Source: Asinibacterium sp. OR53 (GTDB lineage Bacteria > Bacteroidota > Bacteroidia > Chitinophagales > Chitinophagaceae). From it: a DNA stretch of 64,000 nucleotides. Below are positions 36,282 to 44,910 of the stretch, piece after piece. The DNA is taken from positions 186,001 to 250,000 of the forward strand of contig NZ_KI911562.1 of the NCBI RefSeq assembly GCF_000515315.1, read 5' to 3'. The notes under the pieces were generated by a model. The model worked only from the letters and a program-made list of their open reading frames with translations. It searched no databases and was not told the origin of the DNA. The position numbers and the translations under genes were made by a program. Position 1 is the stretch's first letter. Each line of letters opens with the position of its first letter.

Positions 36282-36872
36282 ATGGGAAATCGTGTGGCGA
36301 TTCTGATAGATGGAGCTTTTTTCTTAAAACGTTTTAATACAAATAACCAGCGAATGCCTCGCATTGCTGATATGCAACCATTTATCAATGATATAATGCA
36401 AATGGTGAATAACAACCCCACCAAAGCTAATGATACATTATTAAGAACATATTATTATGATTGTCGTCCATTTGGAGAAACCAAAACAGACCCTAAAGGG
36501 AACGTGGTTAACTTTTCCCAAAAACCAGCATTCGCTGCAGCTAATTTATTTCACAACGATCTAAAGGCATTTCCCCAATTGGCTTTAAGATTGGGTGAAT
36601 TATCATTTGACGGATGGAAAGTTGATCCAGAGAATAGTGCGAGTTTTAAACCTGATTTCAAACAAAAAGCAGTGGACATGAAAATAGGCCTTGATATAGC
36701 ATGGATGGCAGGTAAGAGAACTATTGATAAGCTAGTATTGGTAGCTGGTGATAGTGATTTTGTTTCACCAATGGAATTTGCCAGAAAGGAAGGTATCCTG
36801 GTTTATCTATACCCGATGAAACAACTTCAAATAAAATCTGTTCTAAAAGAACATGCGGATTTTGTATTATAA
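36282..36872 (+). CDS. NYN-domain (PIN-like) putative ribonuclease
   Basis: 196 residues, ATG 36282. RVAILIDGAFFLKRFN (4-19) gives the first acidic residue; VDMKIGLDIAWMAGK (about 128-142) and LVLVAGDSDFVSPMEFARKEG (about 148-168) supply the others of the NYN/DUF88 metal site, as in LabA-like proteins. Such domains are metal-dependent RNases. The gene follows a leader hairpin and precedes murF by 57 bases. RNA target unknown. Confidence 0.82.
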   Translation: MGNRVAILIDGAFFLKRFNTNNQRMPRIADMQPFINDIMQMVNNNPTKANDTLLRTYYYDCRPFGETKTDPKGNVVNFSQKPAFAAANLFHNDLKAFPQLALRLGELSFDGWKVDPENSASFKPDFKQKAVDMKIGLDIAWMAGKRTIDKLVLVAGDSDFVSPMEFARKEGILVYLYPMKQLQIKSVLKEHADFVL

Positions 36873-36929
36873 AATGATTTCTGAAAACAATTTGGCAATT
36901 CATTAATCAACTCGGAACATATTAATATC

Positions 36930-38216
36930 ATGACTATTCAAGAGCTTTATCGAATATACCTGCAACATCCATCTGTACAAACCGATACGCGCAAGATCAA
37001 AAAGGGCGATATTTTCTTTGCGCTCAAAGGCCCCAACTTCAATGGCAATGCATTTGCAGCCAAAGCTTTCGAACTTGGAGCTTCATACGCTGTAATAGAT
37101 GAGCCCGTACAAGATATACCTTCAAACAACGCTCAGTTCATTCGTGTTGATGACGTTCTTGAGACCCTTCAATCCCTCGCCCAATATCACCGCGAACAAT
37201 TCAAGATCCCTTTCATAGCCATTACCGGCAGCAACGGCAAAACCACTACAAAAGAACTGGTCTACGCCGTATTATCATCGCATTTCATTACTTATACCAC
37301 CCAGGGCAACCTGAACAACCACATCGGTGTGCCACTTACTTTATTGAGCATCCGCAACGATGCACAAATGGCCGTGATTGAAATGGGCGCCAACCACCAA
37401 AAAGAAATTGAAGGATACTGTAAATATGCAGAACCCACACACGGCATCATTACCAACGCCGGCAAAGCACACCTGGAAGGTTTCGGCGGAATAGAAGGTG
37501 TTAAAAAAGGCAAAGGAGAACTGTTCGATTACCTGCGCGCGCATAAAGGCACGGCATTCATCTATGCCGATTACGATTACCTGCACGATATGAGCAAAGG
37601 CATTGAACTCCTTGAAGCATACGGCACGCAAGCCGGCGCCATACAAGGCCATGTACAATCGAGCGAACCCTTCCTGGAAGTGGCTATTACTGCCGGTTTA
37701 AACATACGATTGGTTCGCACGCAACTGGTGGGCGAATACAATTTACCCAATGTACTCTGCGCCCTCGCAGTAGGCCGCTACTTTGGTGTACCCGAAGCAA
37801 AAATGGTAGCCGCCATAGAAAATTACTGCCCTTCGAACAGCCGCTCACAGATGGTGGAGAAAGATTCCAACCACATCATACTCGACGCCTACAACGCCAA
37901 CCCCAGCAGCATGAAAGCAGCCATAGAAAATTTTGCACGGCTGCATGCCCCAAAAAAAGTATTGATGCTGGGTGGTATGATGGAATTGGGACAAGAAAGC
38001 CTGGAAGAACATAAAAATATGGTCGCCCTCATTCAATCACATTCCTGGGAGCAAGTGGTGCTGGTGGGTGGCGACTTTGGTAAGATTGACCAGCCCTTCA
38101 CCTACCTGCCAGATTCAATCGCTGCAAAAGAATGGTATCAAAGCCAGGGATTTAAAGACACCCATATACTTATTAAGGGATCAAGGAGCATGCAAATGGA
38201 AAAAATCCTGGAATAA
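36930..38216 (+). CDS. murF: UDP-N-acetylmuramoyl-tripeptide--D-alanyl-D-alanine ligase
   Basis: 428 residues, ATG 36930. Mur ligase layout: N-terminal UDP-binding domain (TDTRKIKKGDIFFALKGPNF, 18-37), central ATPase with GSNGKTTTKE (100-109) and the MGANHQKEIEGYCK block, C-terminal domain with DAYNANPSSMKAAI and LGGMMELG. It adds D-Ala-D-Ala in peptidoglycan precursor synthesis in the cytoplasm. Length is normal for Bacteroidota. Confidence 0.95.
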   Translation: MTIQELYRIYLQHPSVQTDTRKIKKGDIFFALKGPNFNGNAFAAKAFELGASYAVIDEPVQDIPSNNAQFIRVDDVLETLQSLAQYHREQFKIPFIAITGSNGKTTTKELVYAVLSSHFITYTTQGNLNNHIGVPLTLLSIRNDAQMAVIEMGANHQKEIEGYCKYAEPTHGIITNAGKAHLEGFGGIEGVKKGKGELFDYLRAHKGTAFIYADYDYLHDMSKGIELLEAYGTQAGAIQGHVQSSEPFLEVAITAGLNIRLVRTQLVGEYNLPNVLCALAVGRYFGVPEAKMVAAIENYCPSNSRSQMVEKDSNHIILDAYNANPSSMKAAIENFARLHAPKKVLMLGGMMELGQESLEEHKNMVALIQSHSWEQVVLVGGDFGKIDQPFTYLPDSIAAKEWYQSQGFKDTHILIKGSRSMQMEKILE

Positions 38217-38219
38217 ACG

Positions 38220-38227
38220 TAATTTTG
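38220..38227 (+). promoter_or_regulatory. -7 box (TAATTTTG) before the DUF983 gene
   Basis: Exact TAnnTTTG match immediately after the murF stop and 19 bases before ATG 38247, suggesting a separate promoter for the DUF983 gene. No clear -33 element, but an upstream site could lie in the murF 3' end. Confidence 0.4.
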
Positions 38228-38246
38228 CAGCCAGAAAACAAGCTCT

Positions 38247-38708
38247 ATGACAGATGAATCCCTGAGCAAACGCTGGTACCTCACCAGTGTGCTCACCAAC
38301 CGCTGCCCGCGTTGCAGGGAAGGCAAAATCTTTAAGACCGATAATGCGTACAAGCTGAAGGAAAACACCAAAATGCATGAGCGCTGCCCTGTATGCGGAC
38401 AACCCACCGAAATTGAAGTAGGCTTCTACTATGGTACAGGTTATGTAAGCTATGCCCTTTCCATTGCATTTCTTGTGGCAACATTTGTTGCCTGGAAAGT
38501 ATTGATCGGCGTGACGTTTCACATTGACGACAACCGGATTTTCTATTGGATGTTCACATCCATCATACTGCTTTTCCTGGCCCAACCCCTCATCATGCGC
38601 CTCTCCCGAACCCTGTGGCTAAGCTGGTTCGTCAAATACGACCCCCACTGGCGCAACCACCCGCTTAAAACACCGGAGAGAGTTGTTTCTGAACATATGA
38701 ATTGGTAA
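38247..38708 (+). CDS. DUF983 membrane protein with zinc ribbon
   Basis: 153 residues. A zinc ribbon (Cys20, Cys23, Cys47, Cys50 in NRCPRCREG and ERCPVCGQP) precedes GFYYGTGYVSYA and two long hydrophobic segments (about 68-90 and 104-124). This is the DUF983 layout; role unknown, though members often neighbour cytochrome oxidase or cell-wall genes. It follows murF by 30 bases, with its own -7 box between. Confidence 0.8.
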   Translation: MTDESLSKRWYLTSVLTNRCPRCREGKIFKTDNAYKLKENTKMHERCPVCGQPTEIEVGFYYGTGYVSYALSIAFLVATFVAWKVLIGVTFHIDDNRIFYWMFTSIILLFLAQPLIMRLSRTLWLSWFVKYDPHWRNHPLKTPERVVSEHMNW

Positions 38709-38720
38709 CCCCCCTTTAAC

Positions 38721-38858
38721 CGTCATCCTGAGCGCACTTCGATCGTCATCCCGAGCAACGTCACCCTGAGCGAGCGAAGCGAGTCGAAGGGGCTGCCGAG
38801 GGATCTGCCCGAACTTTCGGCAGGTCCTTCGACTCGCTTCGCTCGCTCAGGATGACGA
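38721..38858. repeat. REPIN-like composite repeat
   Basis: A partial unit (38721-38742) followed by a full element (38743-38858). The outer arms CCTGAGCGAGCGAAGCGAGT and ACTCGCTTCGCTCGCTCAGG pair perfectly and an inner CTGCCGA/TCGGCAG pair closes the loop. The full element is nearly identical to the one at 56251-56366 in the opposite orientation. It occupies the convergent spacer between the DUF983 gene and the TonB receptor. Confidence 0.85.
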
Positions 38859-38873
38859 TAATAGATGAAATAA

Positions 38874-38915
38874 AAAAAACTTTGCCCTGGGCTTAAGCCC
38901 AGGGCAAAGTTTTTT
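38874..38915. terminator. Bidirectional terminator, perfect palindrome
   Basis: A 21-bp perfect inverted repeat: six A, CTTTGCCCTGGGCTT, its complement, and six T. It lies between the convergent DUF983 gene and TonB receptor gene (16 bases before the latter's end on the plus axis), so it can end transcription from both sides. Core shared with 34304-34333 and 60327-60357. Confidence 0.9.
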
Positions 38916-38931
38916 ATTCCTAAAGTATCAA

Positions 38932-41900
38932 TTAGAAGTTATACTTGATTCCAAACTGTCCCTGCCAACGAGAGTTGATAGGATCTACAGTGTAGTAGTG
39001 ACCATCCAAACCAGCAGGCTTGTTGAAATAGAAAGCCGGGTTATAACCACTTGAAGGCTTACCAACAGGTACAACACCTGTAGGGTTCTTCGCAGTGATG
39101 AAAGCAGGATTGGTATTAGACGGATCTGTTGTAAAAGTCAACAGGTTCACCGTATAGTTGTTTACGTTGGTAACGAAAGTGACATGTCCCCAGTCGTTGT
39201 TGATCAGGTTCAGCACGTTGAAGATATCCAGGCTGAGCTGCAGTGTCTGCTTGGGATTTTTCTTGCTCAGTCTGAATTCGTGCATCAGTTTCAGATCCAA
39301 CTCGTGGTTCCAGGGTGTGCGCAACGCATTCCTTTCTGCATACTGACCTCTCCTGGTGCTCAGGTATTTATCGCCTGAGATCAGCGCATTCAGATCAGCC
39401 CACTGCTGTGCGGCAGTATAAGAACCATTATCGATCAACTTAATATCGTTCTGGTCTTTGGGGATATAAGGCAGGTTGGCATTGGCCGCATTGCCGAATG
39501 GGTTACCACCCGAAGCATATACTACTGTGTAAGGGCTGCCTGACTGACCGGCATAGAAGAAGTTCAGTGAAGTAGCATTCATCTGGTTCCATACCAGGGT
39601 ACCACCCAGTGTAGCTACGATACGATCGCGCAGATCGAAGTTAGAGTAAGCCAGTTGAGGACTATTGGGTACAATGGCAGGGTTCACTTCAAAGTTAGAC
39701 TGGAATGAGTTACGGATACCGTTGCTCAGGTCTTTACTTACACCATAAGTATAAGCAGCGCTCCAGTTCAGGTTCAGGAAGTGGGTACCTACCCTGATGT
39801 TGTTGGTAGTCTTGCTTAACTGTGCAGTGAGGTTATAACGGTAACCTTCAGTGGTATTGCTTAAGAAATAAGCGTTGGAATAGCCACCATACAGTTTACC
39901 ACCGGTATAAACGGGGGACTTTGTAGGTCCGGTGCTATAATATTCTGCCTGGTCTTTGATGTTGATCTGCTGGAACTTCACATCATAGAGGGTCTTGGTG
40001 TACATACCTTCCAGTGTTAATTTATAGCCATTGCCGAATTTGAAATCAGCAGCCAGGCTTGAACGCCAGATAGTAGGCAGTTTGAAGTTATTGTCGATGA
40101 TGTCCACCTCGCGGGTAGCGCTGGCGCTGGGTCCACCGTATTTATTTACAGTGTCTTTCAGGTACAGCGGGTTCACAGCCAGGGGAACAGTAGTACCGGA
40201 AGCTGGCTTGTAATCGATGTTGCCGTATACAGTACCATTCAAGGTATAAGCATATCCGAGCCATGCAAAAGGCATACGGCCTACGAAGATACCAGTACCG
40301 CCACGCAATACTACAGACTGGTTACCATTGATATCCCAGTTGAAACCAATGCGGGGAGAGATGGTAGCCTGGCCCAGCCATTTGTTGTTCAGCTGAGAGA
40401 AAGCTGTATTGGTATAAGTAGGGTTCGCTGAATTATTAGCAGGAACCGTATTCAAAGCCGGATCGGTTGTAGGTTGATTACCCACGGCTGAATAATCTAC
40501 GCGGATACCCGGAGTGATCTTGAATTTGGTACTGGCAGTGATCTCATCCTGTACATACGCGCTCAGCAATGCCACTTTGAAAGGATTGGGCGGGTTGTTG
40601 TACAGGGAGTTCCTGTCGTTCGGGTACTTAGGATCGGTTGTGAAGGCGCCGCGGATACGGGTAGGCTGATCGTTCTGGAAACCTTTCACATCTTTATATT
40701 CCCAACGGCCATTCCATGAGTTAATGAAACCATAAGTGAGGTTATAGAACTCATTGTGTGTACCGAAAGTGAACTTATTGATACCGGTAGTATAAGTAAC
40801 GTTATCGCTCAGTTCAACAGTTTGTTGCTTCATATTATAGATAGAAGCTTCCCTCCAGGTACCAGCCCAGATACGGCCGCTACCAATATCCATGAAGGGC
40901 GATAATACGCCGGGGAAATCGCGGTACTCGTGTACGTTGATATAGCTGGCATTGAACTGGTTGCTCAGGTTGTTGCTGAGTTTGCTCTTCAGTTCGGCTA
41001 CCAGGTTTATATTTTTAGTATGCTGTGTAAAGTCGGTAGAAGAGAACTGGAAGTTGGTAGTGCTGCGCTCCAGGTTATTACCCCATCCATTGGTATAGAT
41101 GGCACGCAGGGTAAGGCTGTTCCTGTTGTTCAGGTTGAAGTCCAAACGCGCGAACAGCTTATCACTGTTGGTGAAGATTTTATACTTATCATAAGAACCC
41201 ACATCATAACCTTTGCCCTGCAGCTGTGCCTGGATGGCCTGTGCATCGGCAATGGTGATGGCAGCTCCGGGATCGCCTGCATTGTAGAAAGTAGGCTCCT
41301 GGCGGCGGGTCTGTTCGAAGTTGACGATGAAGAACGCTTTGTTTTTAGCGATCGGTCCGCTTACGGTAGCGCCGTACTGGTAATCGTAGAAATCAGAACC
41401 GATCTTGGTTTTGAGACCGTCTACACTTTTACCGGTAAGGGTTTGGTTACGGCCATAACCGTATACAGATCCATGGAAATCGTTGGTACCGCTCTTGGTA
41501 ACAGCGTTTACGCTACCACCGGTAAAGTTACCCAGCTTCACATCGTAAGGAGCCAGTTGAACCTGTACTTCCTGGATCACATCGAGACTGTAAGGGTTGG
41601 TACGGGTACCGGCGCCGGCAGAACCAGCCTGGCCGCCACCGCTTACGCCACCGAAAGAGTTACTGAAGCCGATGGCATCATTGTTGATGGCGCCATCTAC
41701 AGTAAGGTTGTTGTAGCGGAAGTTGGTTCCTGCAAAAGAGTTATTGTTAGATGCGGGGGTCAGACGGGTAAAGTCAGACAAGCTCCTGCCCAATGTAGGC
41801 AGGGTATTCAGTTGCCTGCTTCCAACGGTTACACCGCCCTGTACTTGTTTCCTTCCGGCTGCAGTAACGGTTACTTCTGTAAGCGCGTTGGTAGAGCTGA

Positions 41901-42231
41901 TGAGGTTAACGTTCAGGTCGGGGTTGCTGCCGAGGGTCAGGTTTACATCGTTCATCACTTCTTCTTTGAAGCCGATGAAAGAGATTTTGATGGTGTACGG
42001 ACCGCCCGCTTTAAGGTTGGGAACGGTGAAAATGCCTTTACTGTTAGTTTGGGTGGTGGTTACGAAACCGGTGGGCTCGTGTTTAACGGTTACCACAGCT
42101 CCGGCAACGAATGCGCCTTTGGCTTCTTTAACATGGCCACTGATGGTAGCCGATGTTTCCTGGGCCTGCAGCGTGACTGAAAAAAGCAGGACTGCCAATA
42201 CAGACAATACTACTTGCAGCTTTTTAAACAT
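38932..42231 (-). CDS. TonB-dependent receptor, Oar-like, with carboxypeptidase-regulatory domain
   Basis: 1099 residues. Signal peptide about 1-23 (LLFSVTLQAQ); an Ig-like carboxypeptidase-regulatory domain at about 27-110 (ATISGHVKEAKGAFVAGAVV); plug region with GRKQVQGGVTVGSRQLNTLP and EVQVQLAPYDVKLGNFTGGS; beta-barrel ending in WQGQFGIKYNF with the terminal phenylalanine. No SusD gene follows, and the Oar/OmpA-related type fits a protein or peptide importer or T9SS-linked channel rather than a glycan SusCD pair. Monocistronic; upstream DNA is rich in GTTAAC/GTTACC-like words. Confidence 0.9.
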   Translation of the reverse strand: MFKKLQVVLSVLAVLLFSVTLQAQETSATISGHVKEAKGAFVAGAVVTVKHEPTGFVTTTQTNSKGIFTVPNLKAGGPYTIKISFIGFKEEVMNDVNLTLGSNPDLNVNLISSTNALTEVTVTAAGRKQVQGGVTVGSRQLNTLPTLGRSLSDFTRLTPASNNNSFAGTNFRYNNLTVDGAINNDAIGFSNSFGGVSGGGQAGSAGAGTRTNPYSLDVIQEVQVQLAPYDVKLGNFTGGSVNAVTKSGTNDFHGSVYGYGRNQTLTGKSVDGLKTKIGSDFYDYQYGATVSGPIAKNKAFFIVNFEQTRRQEPTFYNAGDPGAAITIADAQAIQAQLQGKGYDVGSYDKYKIFTNSDKLFARLDFNLNNRNSLTLRAIYTNGWGNNLERSTTNFQFSSTDFTQHTKNINLVAELKSKLSNNLSNQFNASYINVHEYRDFPGVLSPFMDIGSGRIWAGTWREASIYNMKQQTVELSDNVTYTTGINKFTFGTHNEFYNLTYGFINSWNGRWEYKDVKGFQNDQPTRIRGAFTTDPKYPNDRNSLYNNPPNPFKVALLSAYVQDEITASTKFKITPGIRVDYSAVGNQPTTDPALNTVPANNSANPTYTNTAFSQLNNKWLGQATISPRIGFNWDINGNQSVVLRGGTGIFVGRMPFAWLGYAYTLNGTVYGNIDYKPASGTTVPLAVNPLYLKDTVNKYGGPSASATREVDIIDNNFKLPTIWRSSLAADFKFGNGYKLTLEGMYTKTLYDVKFQQINIKDQAEYYSTGPTKSPVYTGGKLYGGYSNAYFLSNTTEGYRYNLTAQLSKTTNNIRVGTHFLNLNWSAAYTYGVSKDLSNGIRNSFQSNFEVNPAIVPNSPQLAYSNFDLRDRIVATLGGTLVWNQMNATSLNFFYAGQSGSPYTVVYASGGNPFGNAANANLPYIPKDQNDIKLIDNGSYTAAQQWADLNALISGDKYLSTRRGQYAERNALRTPWNHELDLKLMHEFRLSKKNPKQTLQLSLDIFNVLNLINNDWGHVTFVTNVNNYTVNLLTFTTDPSNTNPAFITAKNPTGVVPVGKPSSGYNPAFYFNKPAGLDGHYYTVDPINSRWQGQFGIKYNF

Positions 42232-42346
42232 ACTAAGTTGTTTTTAATTTTCGCTGCAAAATTGTTAACACAATGTTACCCCAATGTTAACTAAACACCC
42301 TGGTAACCTATTGGTAACATTAACTTAACACAGAAGAGCCGAGGTC

Positions 42347-42399
42347 CGTCATCCTGAGGTCGTCATCCTGAGCGAGCGAAGCGAGTCGAAGGACCTGCT
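42347..42399. repeat. Palindromic repeat abutting the AAA ATPase gene end
   Basis: CGTCATCCTGAGG followed by CGTCATCCTGAGCGAGCGAA, GCGAGTCGAAGGACCTGCTC: a partial plus a half unit of the dispersed family. Its last base is the first base of the ATPase stop codon (minus strand), so the repeat boundary coincides with the 3' end of that gene. Confidence 0.8.
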
Positions 42400-43571
42400 C
42401 AAACCTGAAGCAACTCCCGCATCAATTCAGCCAGGGAGATAGCCGTAACATTGTCTGTTAAAGTAAACCGGTCTGTACCTGCATATACTACATAGCGCTT
42501 TTGGGGATTTACATCCTGGCAGGCAATATGGAATCCCTTGCTGAGTGAAGGCGATGAGCTGCGTTTGATTTCGATAGCCCATTTTTCATCTGCTGAAAAC
42601 TCAAGGATCAGGTCGATCTCTGCTCCCCCGGGTGTACCATAATAAAAAGCCTGCATACCGGCCGGAGCGACTGATAAAATGTTTTCAATCACAAAGCCTT
42701 CCCAACTGCCTCCTACCACCGGATGTCCCAGCAATTGATTGTAGCTGCCGATATTCAGTAAAGCATGGACTATCCCGCTATCACGCACATATATCTTGGG
42801 AGAACGCACCAGGCGTTTACCAATATTAAAGGTCCAGGGTTTCAGGCGCCTGATCAATAATAGATCCACCATCAGGTCGAGATACCGTCCAATGGTTACA
42901 CCTGAAATTTCCAGGTTACGCCCCAGGTGCGATGCATTCAATACAGCCCCCTGGTTGTGGGCTAACATCGTCCAGAATCTTTCCAGGGTTTCAGCGGGTA
43001 TGCGCGGACCAAATTGTGGGATATCGCGTTCGAGATAGGTTTTAATAAAATCACGCCGCCACTGAAGACTGTTGCTTTCAGTATCGGCCAGCAGGCTTTC
43101 AGGAAAACCGCCACGCAACCAAAGCTCGTTGAGCCTGTCGTACTTATCACCGCCATATTCCAATGCATCTACCGGATATAATTCGATATAGGTAATTCTG
43201 CCGGCCAGGGATTCGCCGGATTGTTGCAACAAATCAAGTGAAGCTGAGCCAAGGAAGAGGAACTGCCCGGTTTTGTGGCCTTTTCGCCTTTCCTGGTCAA
43301 TGATGCCACGTAGCTCCTGGAACAATTCAGGCAGCCGCTGCACTTCATCCATCACAATCAGCTTATCACTGTTCTGTGAATGAAACAAATGGATGTCCCG
43401 TACTTTCTCAAGATCCAGGCGGCTTTCGAGATCGAGATAAACAGAAGGAGCACCTTCGGCTATGTTCAAGGCAATCGTTGTTTTACCCACCTGGCGAGGG
43501 CCAATCAACGCTACTGAGGGACTGCGCTGCAATGCTGCTCTTATGGAAGTTTCCAGTCTTCGGGGTATCAT
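42399..43571 (-). CDS. AAA ATPase with DUF4143 domain
   Basis: 390 residues, ATG 43571. Walker A GPRQVGKTT (24-32), Walker B LIVMDEVQRLPEL (71-83), sensor FLFLGSASLDLL, then a C-terminal DUF4143 domain with a nuclease-like YYGTPGGAEIDLILEFS and WAIEIKRS segment. Proteins of this family are widespread, often mobile, and of unproven role. The start codon lies within a 19-bp hairpin (43569-43611), and the stop abuts a repeat. It is the last gene of the minus-strand train starting at 51712. Confidence 0.85.
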   Translation of the reverse strand: MIPRRLETSIRAALQRSPSVALIGPRQVGKTTIALNIAEGAPSVYLDLESRLDLEKVRDIHLFHSQNSDKLIVMDEVQRLPELFQELRGIIDQERRKGHKTGQFLFLGSASLDLLQQSGESLAGRITYIELYPVDALEYGGDKYDRLNELWLRGGFPESLLADTESNSLQWRRDFIKTYLERDIPQFGPRIPAETLERFWTMLAHNQGAVLNASHLGRNLEISGVTIGRYLDLMVDLLLIRRLKPWTFNIGKRLVRSPKIYVRDSGIVHALLNIGSYNQLLGHPVVGGSWEGFVIENILSVAPAGMQAFYYGTPGGAEIDLILEFSADEKWAIEIKRSSSPSLSKGFHIACQDVNPQKRYVVYAGTDRFTLTDNVTAISLAELMRELLQV

Positions 43572-43611
43572 CTCTGCAAATTTAACACAAAATGTTAGAT
43601 TTGCAGAGATG
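43569..43611 (-). promoter_or_regulatory. 19-bp hairpin covering the ATPase start codon
   Basis: CATCTCTGCAAATTTAACA (43569-43587) and TGTTAGATTTGCAGAGATG (43593-43611) pair throughout except one G-T, with loop CAAAA. The whole spacer between the ClC stop and the ATPase start is this hairpin, and the ATPase ATG is its last three bases in transcription order. In mRNA it would hide the start codon and could also weaken read-through from the ClC gene. A palindromic operator is the alternative. Confidence 0.65.
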
Positions 43612-43612
43612 A

Positions 43613-44908
43613 TTATTGTTGCTGCATATCGGCTTTAGCCGCCGTCACACGCTGGGCGCGGTAAATACCGGAGTGGCCACTGAAATAATAAGCGGTGAAA
43701 CAGGCTATTGCATAATAGATGGTGTACTCGCCGCCGAACAGTTCAATACCCATCAAGGTACAGGCGATGGGTGTATTGGTGGCCCCGGCGAAAACGGCGA
43801 TAAAGCCCAGTCCGGCCATAAGATCGGCCGGTGAACCGGTAAGTGCGGCAATGGCATTGCCCAGGGCGGCGCCGATGAAAAACAGGGGCGTCACCTCTCC
43901 TCCTTTAAAACCCATGCCAATGGTAATGGCGGTGAAGAGGAGTTTCCAAAACCAACTGGTATAGCCGGCGCCACCGGGTTGGAAAGAAGACACAATACTC
44001 ACACCATTCGTATGTGCATTGGTAACGCCCAATCCCAGGTAATCGGAAGTACCCAGTATCAATGTCAGCACTATAATGATGCATCCGCCGGCAAAAGGAA
44101 CCAGCCAGGGCGTTTTGATGTATTGCGTGCTGTACTTTTTGATGTTGCGCGACAGTTCGGCAAAAAAGAACCCGGCCAGCCCGAAACATATACCGGCGAG
44201 GATCACTTTCATGAGCAGTATCCCGTTGAAATGCAGGTATGGCAACAGATGTGCCGCTGCTGCCTGCAAAGGGGCGATGGCATAATGCGTGTGCCGGATG
44301 CCCCATGCGCTGCAGGTGATATCGGCCAGGAAAGCGGCTATGAAGCAGGGCAACAGGGCCGTATGGTTGATGCGGCCAACTGCCAGTACTTCCAACGCAA
44401 AGATGGCGCCTGTTAGAGGGGTACCGAAAACAGCCCCAAAGCCGGCAGCCATTCCTGCCATCAGTAATATGCGCAGGTCGTTCCCGTTGAGCCGCATCCA
44501 TTTACCGAGGAGTCCTGCCATACTGCCGCCCATTTGAACAGCCGTTCCTTCCCTGCCCGCCGAGCCTCCGAATAAATGAGTGATGAGTGTAGTGATCAAT
44601 ACCAGTGGCGTCATGCGCGCAGGCACGCCTCCGCCCGGCTCATGAATTTCCTCCATGATGAGGTTATTGCCCGCTTCGGCATTCTTGCCGGCGTATTTAT
44701 ACAGGAAGAAAATCAGCACACCTGCTACCGGCAATAAGAAAAGCAGCCATTCATGCTGTTCCCTCAGAACGGTTACCTCATTGAGAAGCCACAAAAACAA
44801 AGCCACCAGGGAACCTACTACCGCAGCTAGCGGTAACACATACACCGACCATTTCAGCAAATGCAAAAAGATCGATAACTGTTCAAAAGAAGATTTGATT
44901 TTTTTCAT
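43613..44908 (-). CDS. ClC-family chloride channel/transporter
   Basis: 431 residues from ATG 44908 (an upstream ATG at 44944 lies inside the preceding gene). About ten membrane segments. ClC motifs: [15 protein letters not shown] (filter region, GREGT in place of GREGP), [20 protein letters not shown] and [20 protein letters not shown]. ClC proteins conduct or exchange Cl- or F-, and the ones with external gating glutamate in the GREG motif are usually antiporters. It starts 2 bases from the glucosidase gene end. Confidence 0.9.
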   Translation of the reverse strand: MKKIKSSFEQLSIFLHLLKWSVYVLPLAAVVGSLVALFLWLLNEVTVLREQHEWLLFLLPVAGVLIFFLYKYAGKNAEAGNNLIMEEIHEPGGGVPARMTPLVLITTLITHLFGGSAGREGTAVQMGGSMAGLLGKWMRLNGNDLRILLMAGMAAGFGAVFGTPLTGAIFALEVLAVGRINHTALLPCFIAAFLADITCSAWGIRHTHYAIAPLQAAAAHLLPYLHFNGILLMKVILAGICFGLAGFFFAELSRNIKKYSTQYIKTPWLVPFAGGCIIIVLTLILGTSDYLGLGVTNAHTNGVSIVSSFQPGGAGYTSWFWKLLFTAITIGMGFKGGEVTPLFFIGAALGNAIAALTGSPADLMAGLGFIAVFAGATNTPIACTLMGIELFGGEYTIYYAIACFTAYYFSGHSGIYRAQRVTAAKADMQQQ

Positions 44909-44910
44909 AC

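Noticed and set aside
40930-42180. Long plus-strand open frame (416 codons) antisense to the TonB receptor
   Set aside because: It is a codon-position shadow of the receptor gene, whose minus-strand product has clear domains; the antisense product has low-complexity Val/Gly/Glu composition and no recognisable fold.
42399-43571. AAA/DUF4143 ATPase as a transposon or defence component
   Set aside because: The nearby repeat is of the general dispersed family and no transposase, integrase or defence partner adjoins it; the gene is a common genomic stand-alone.
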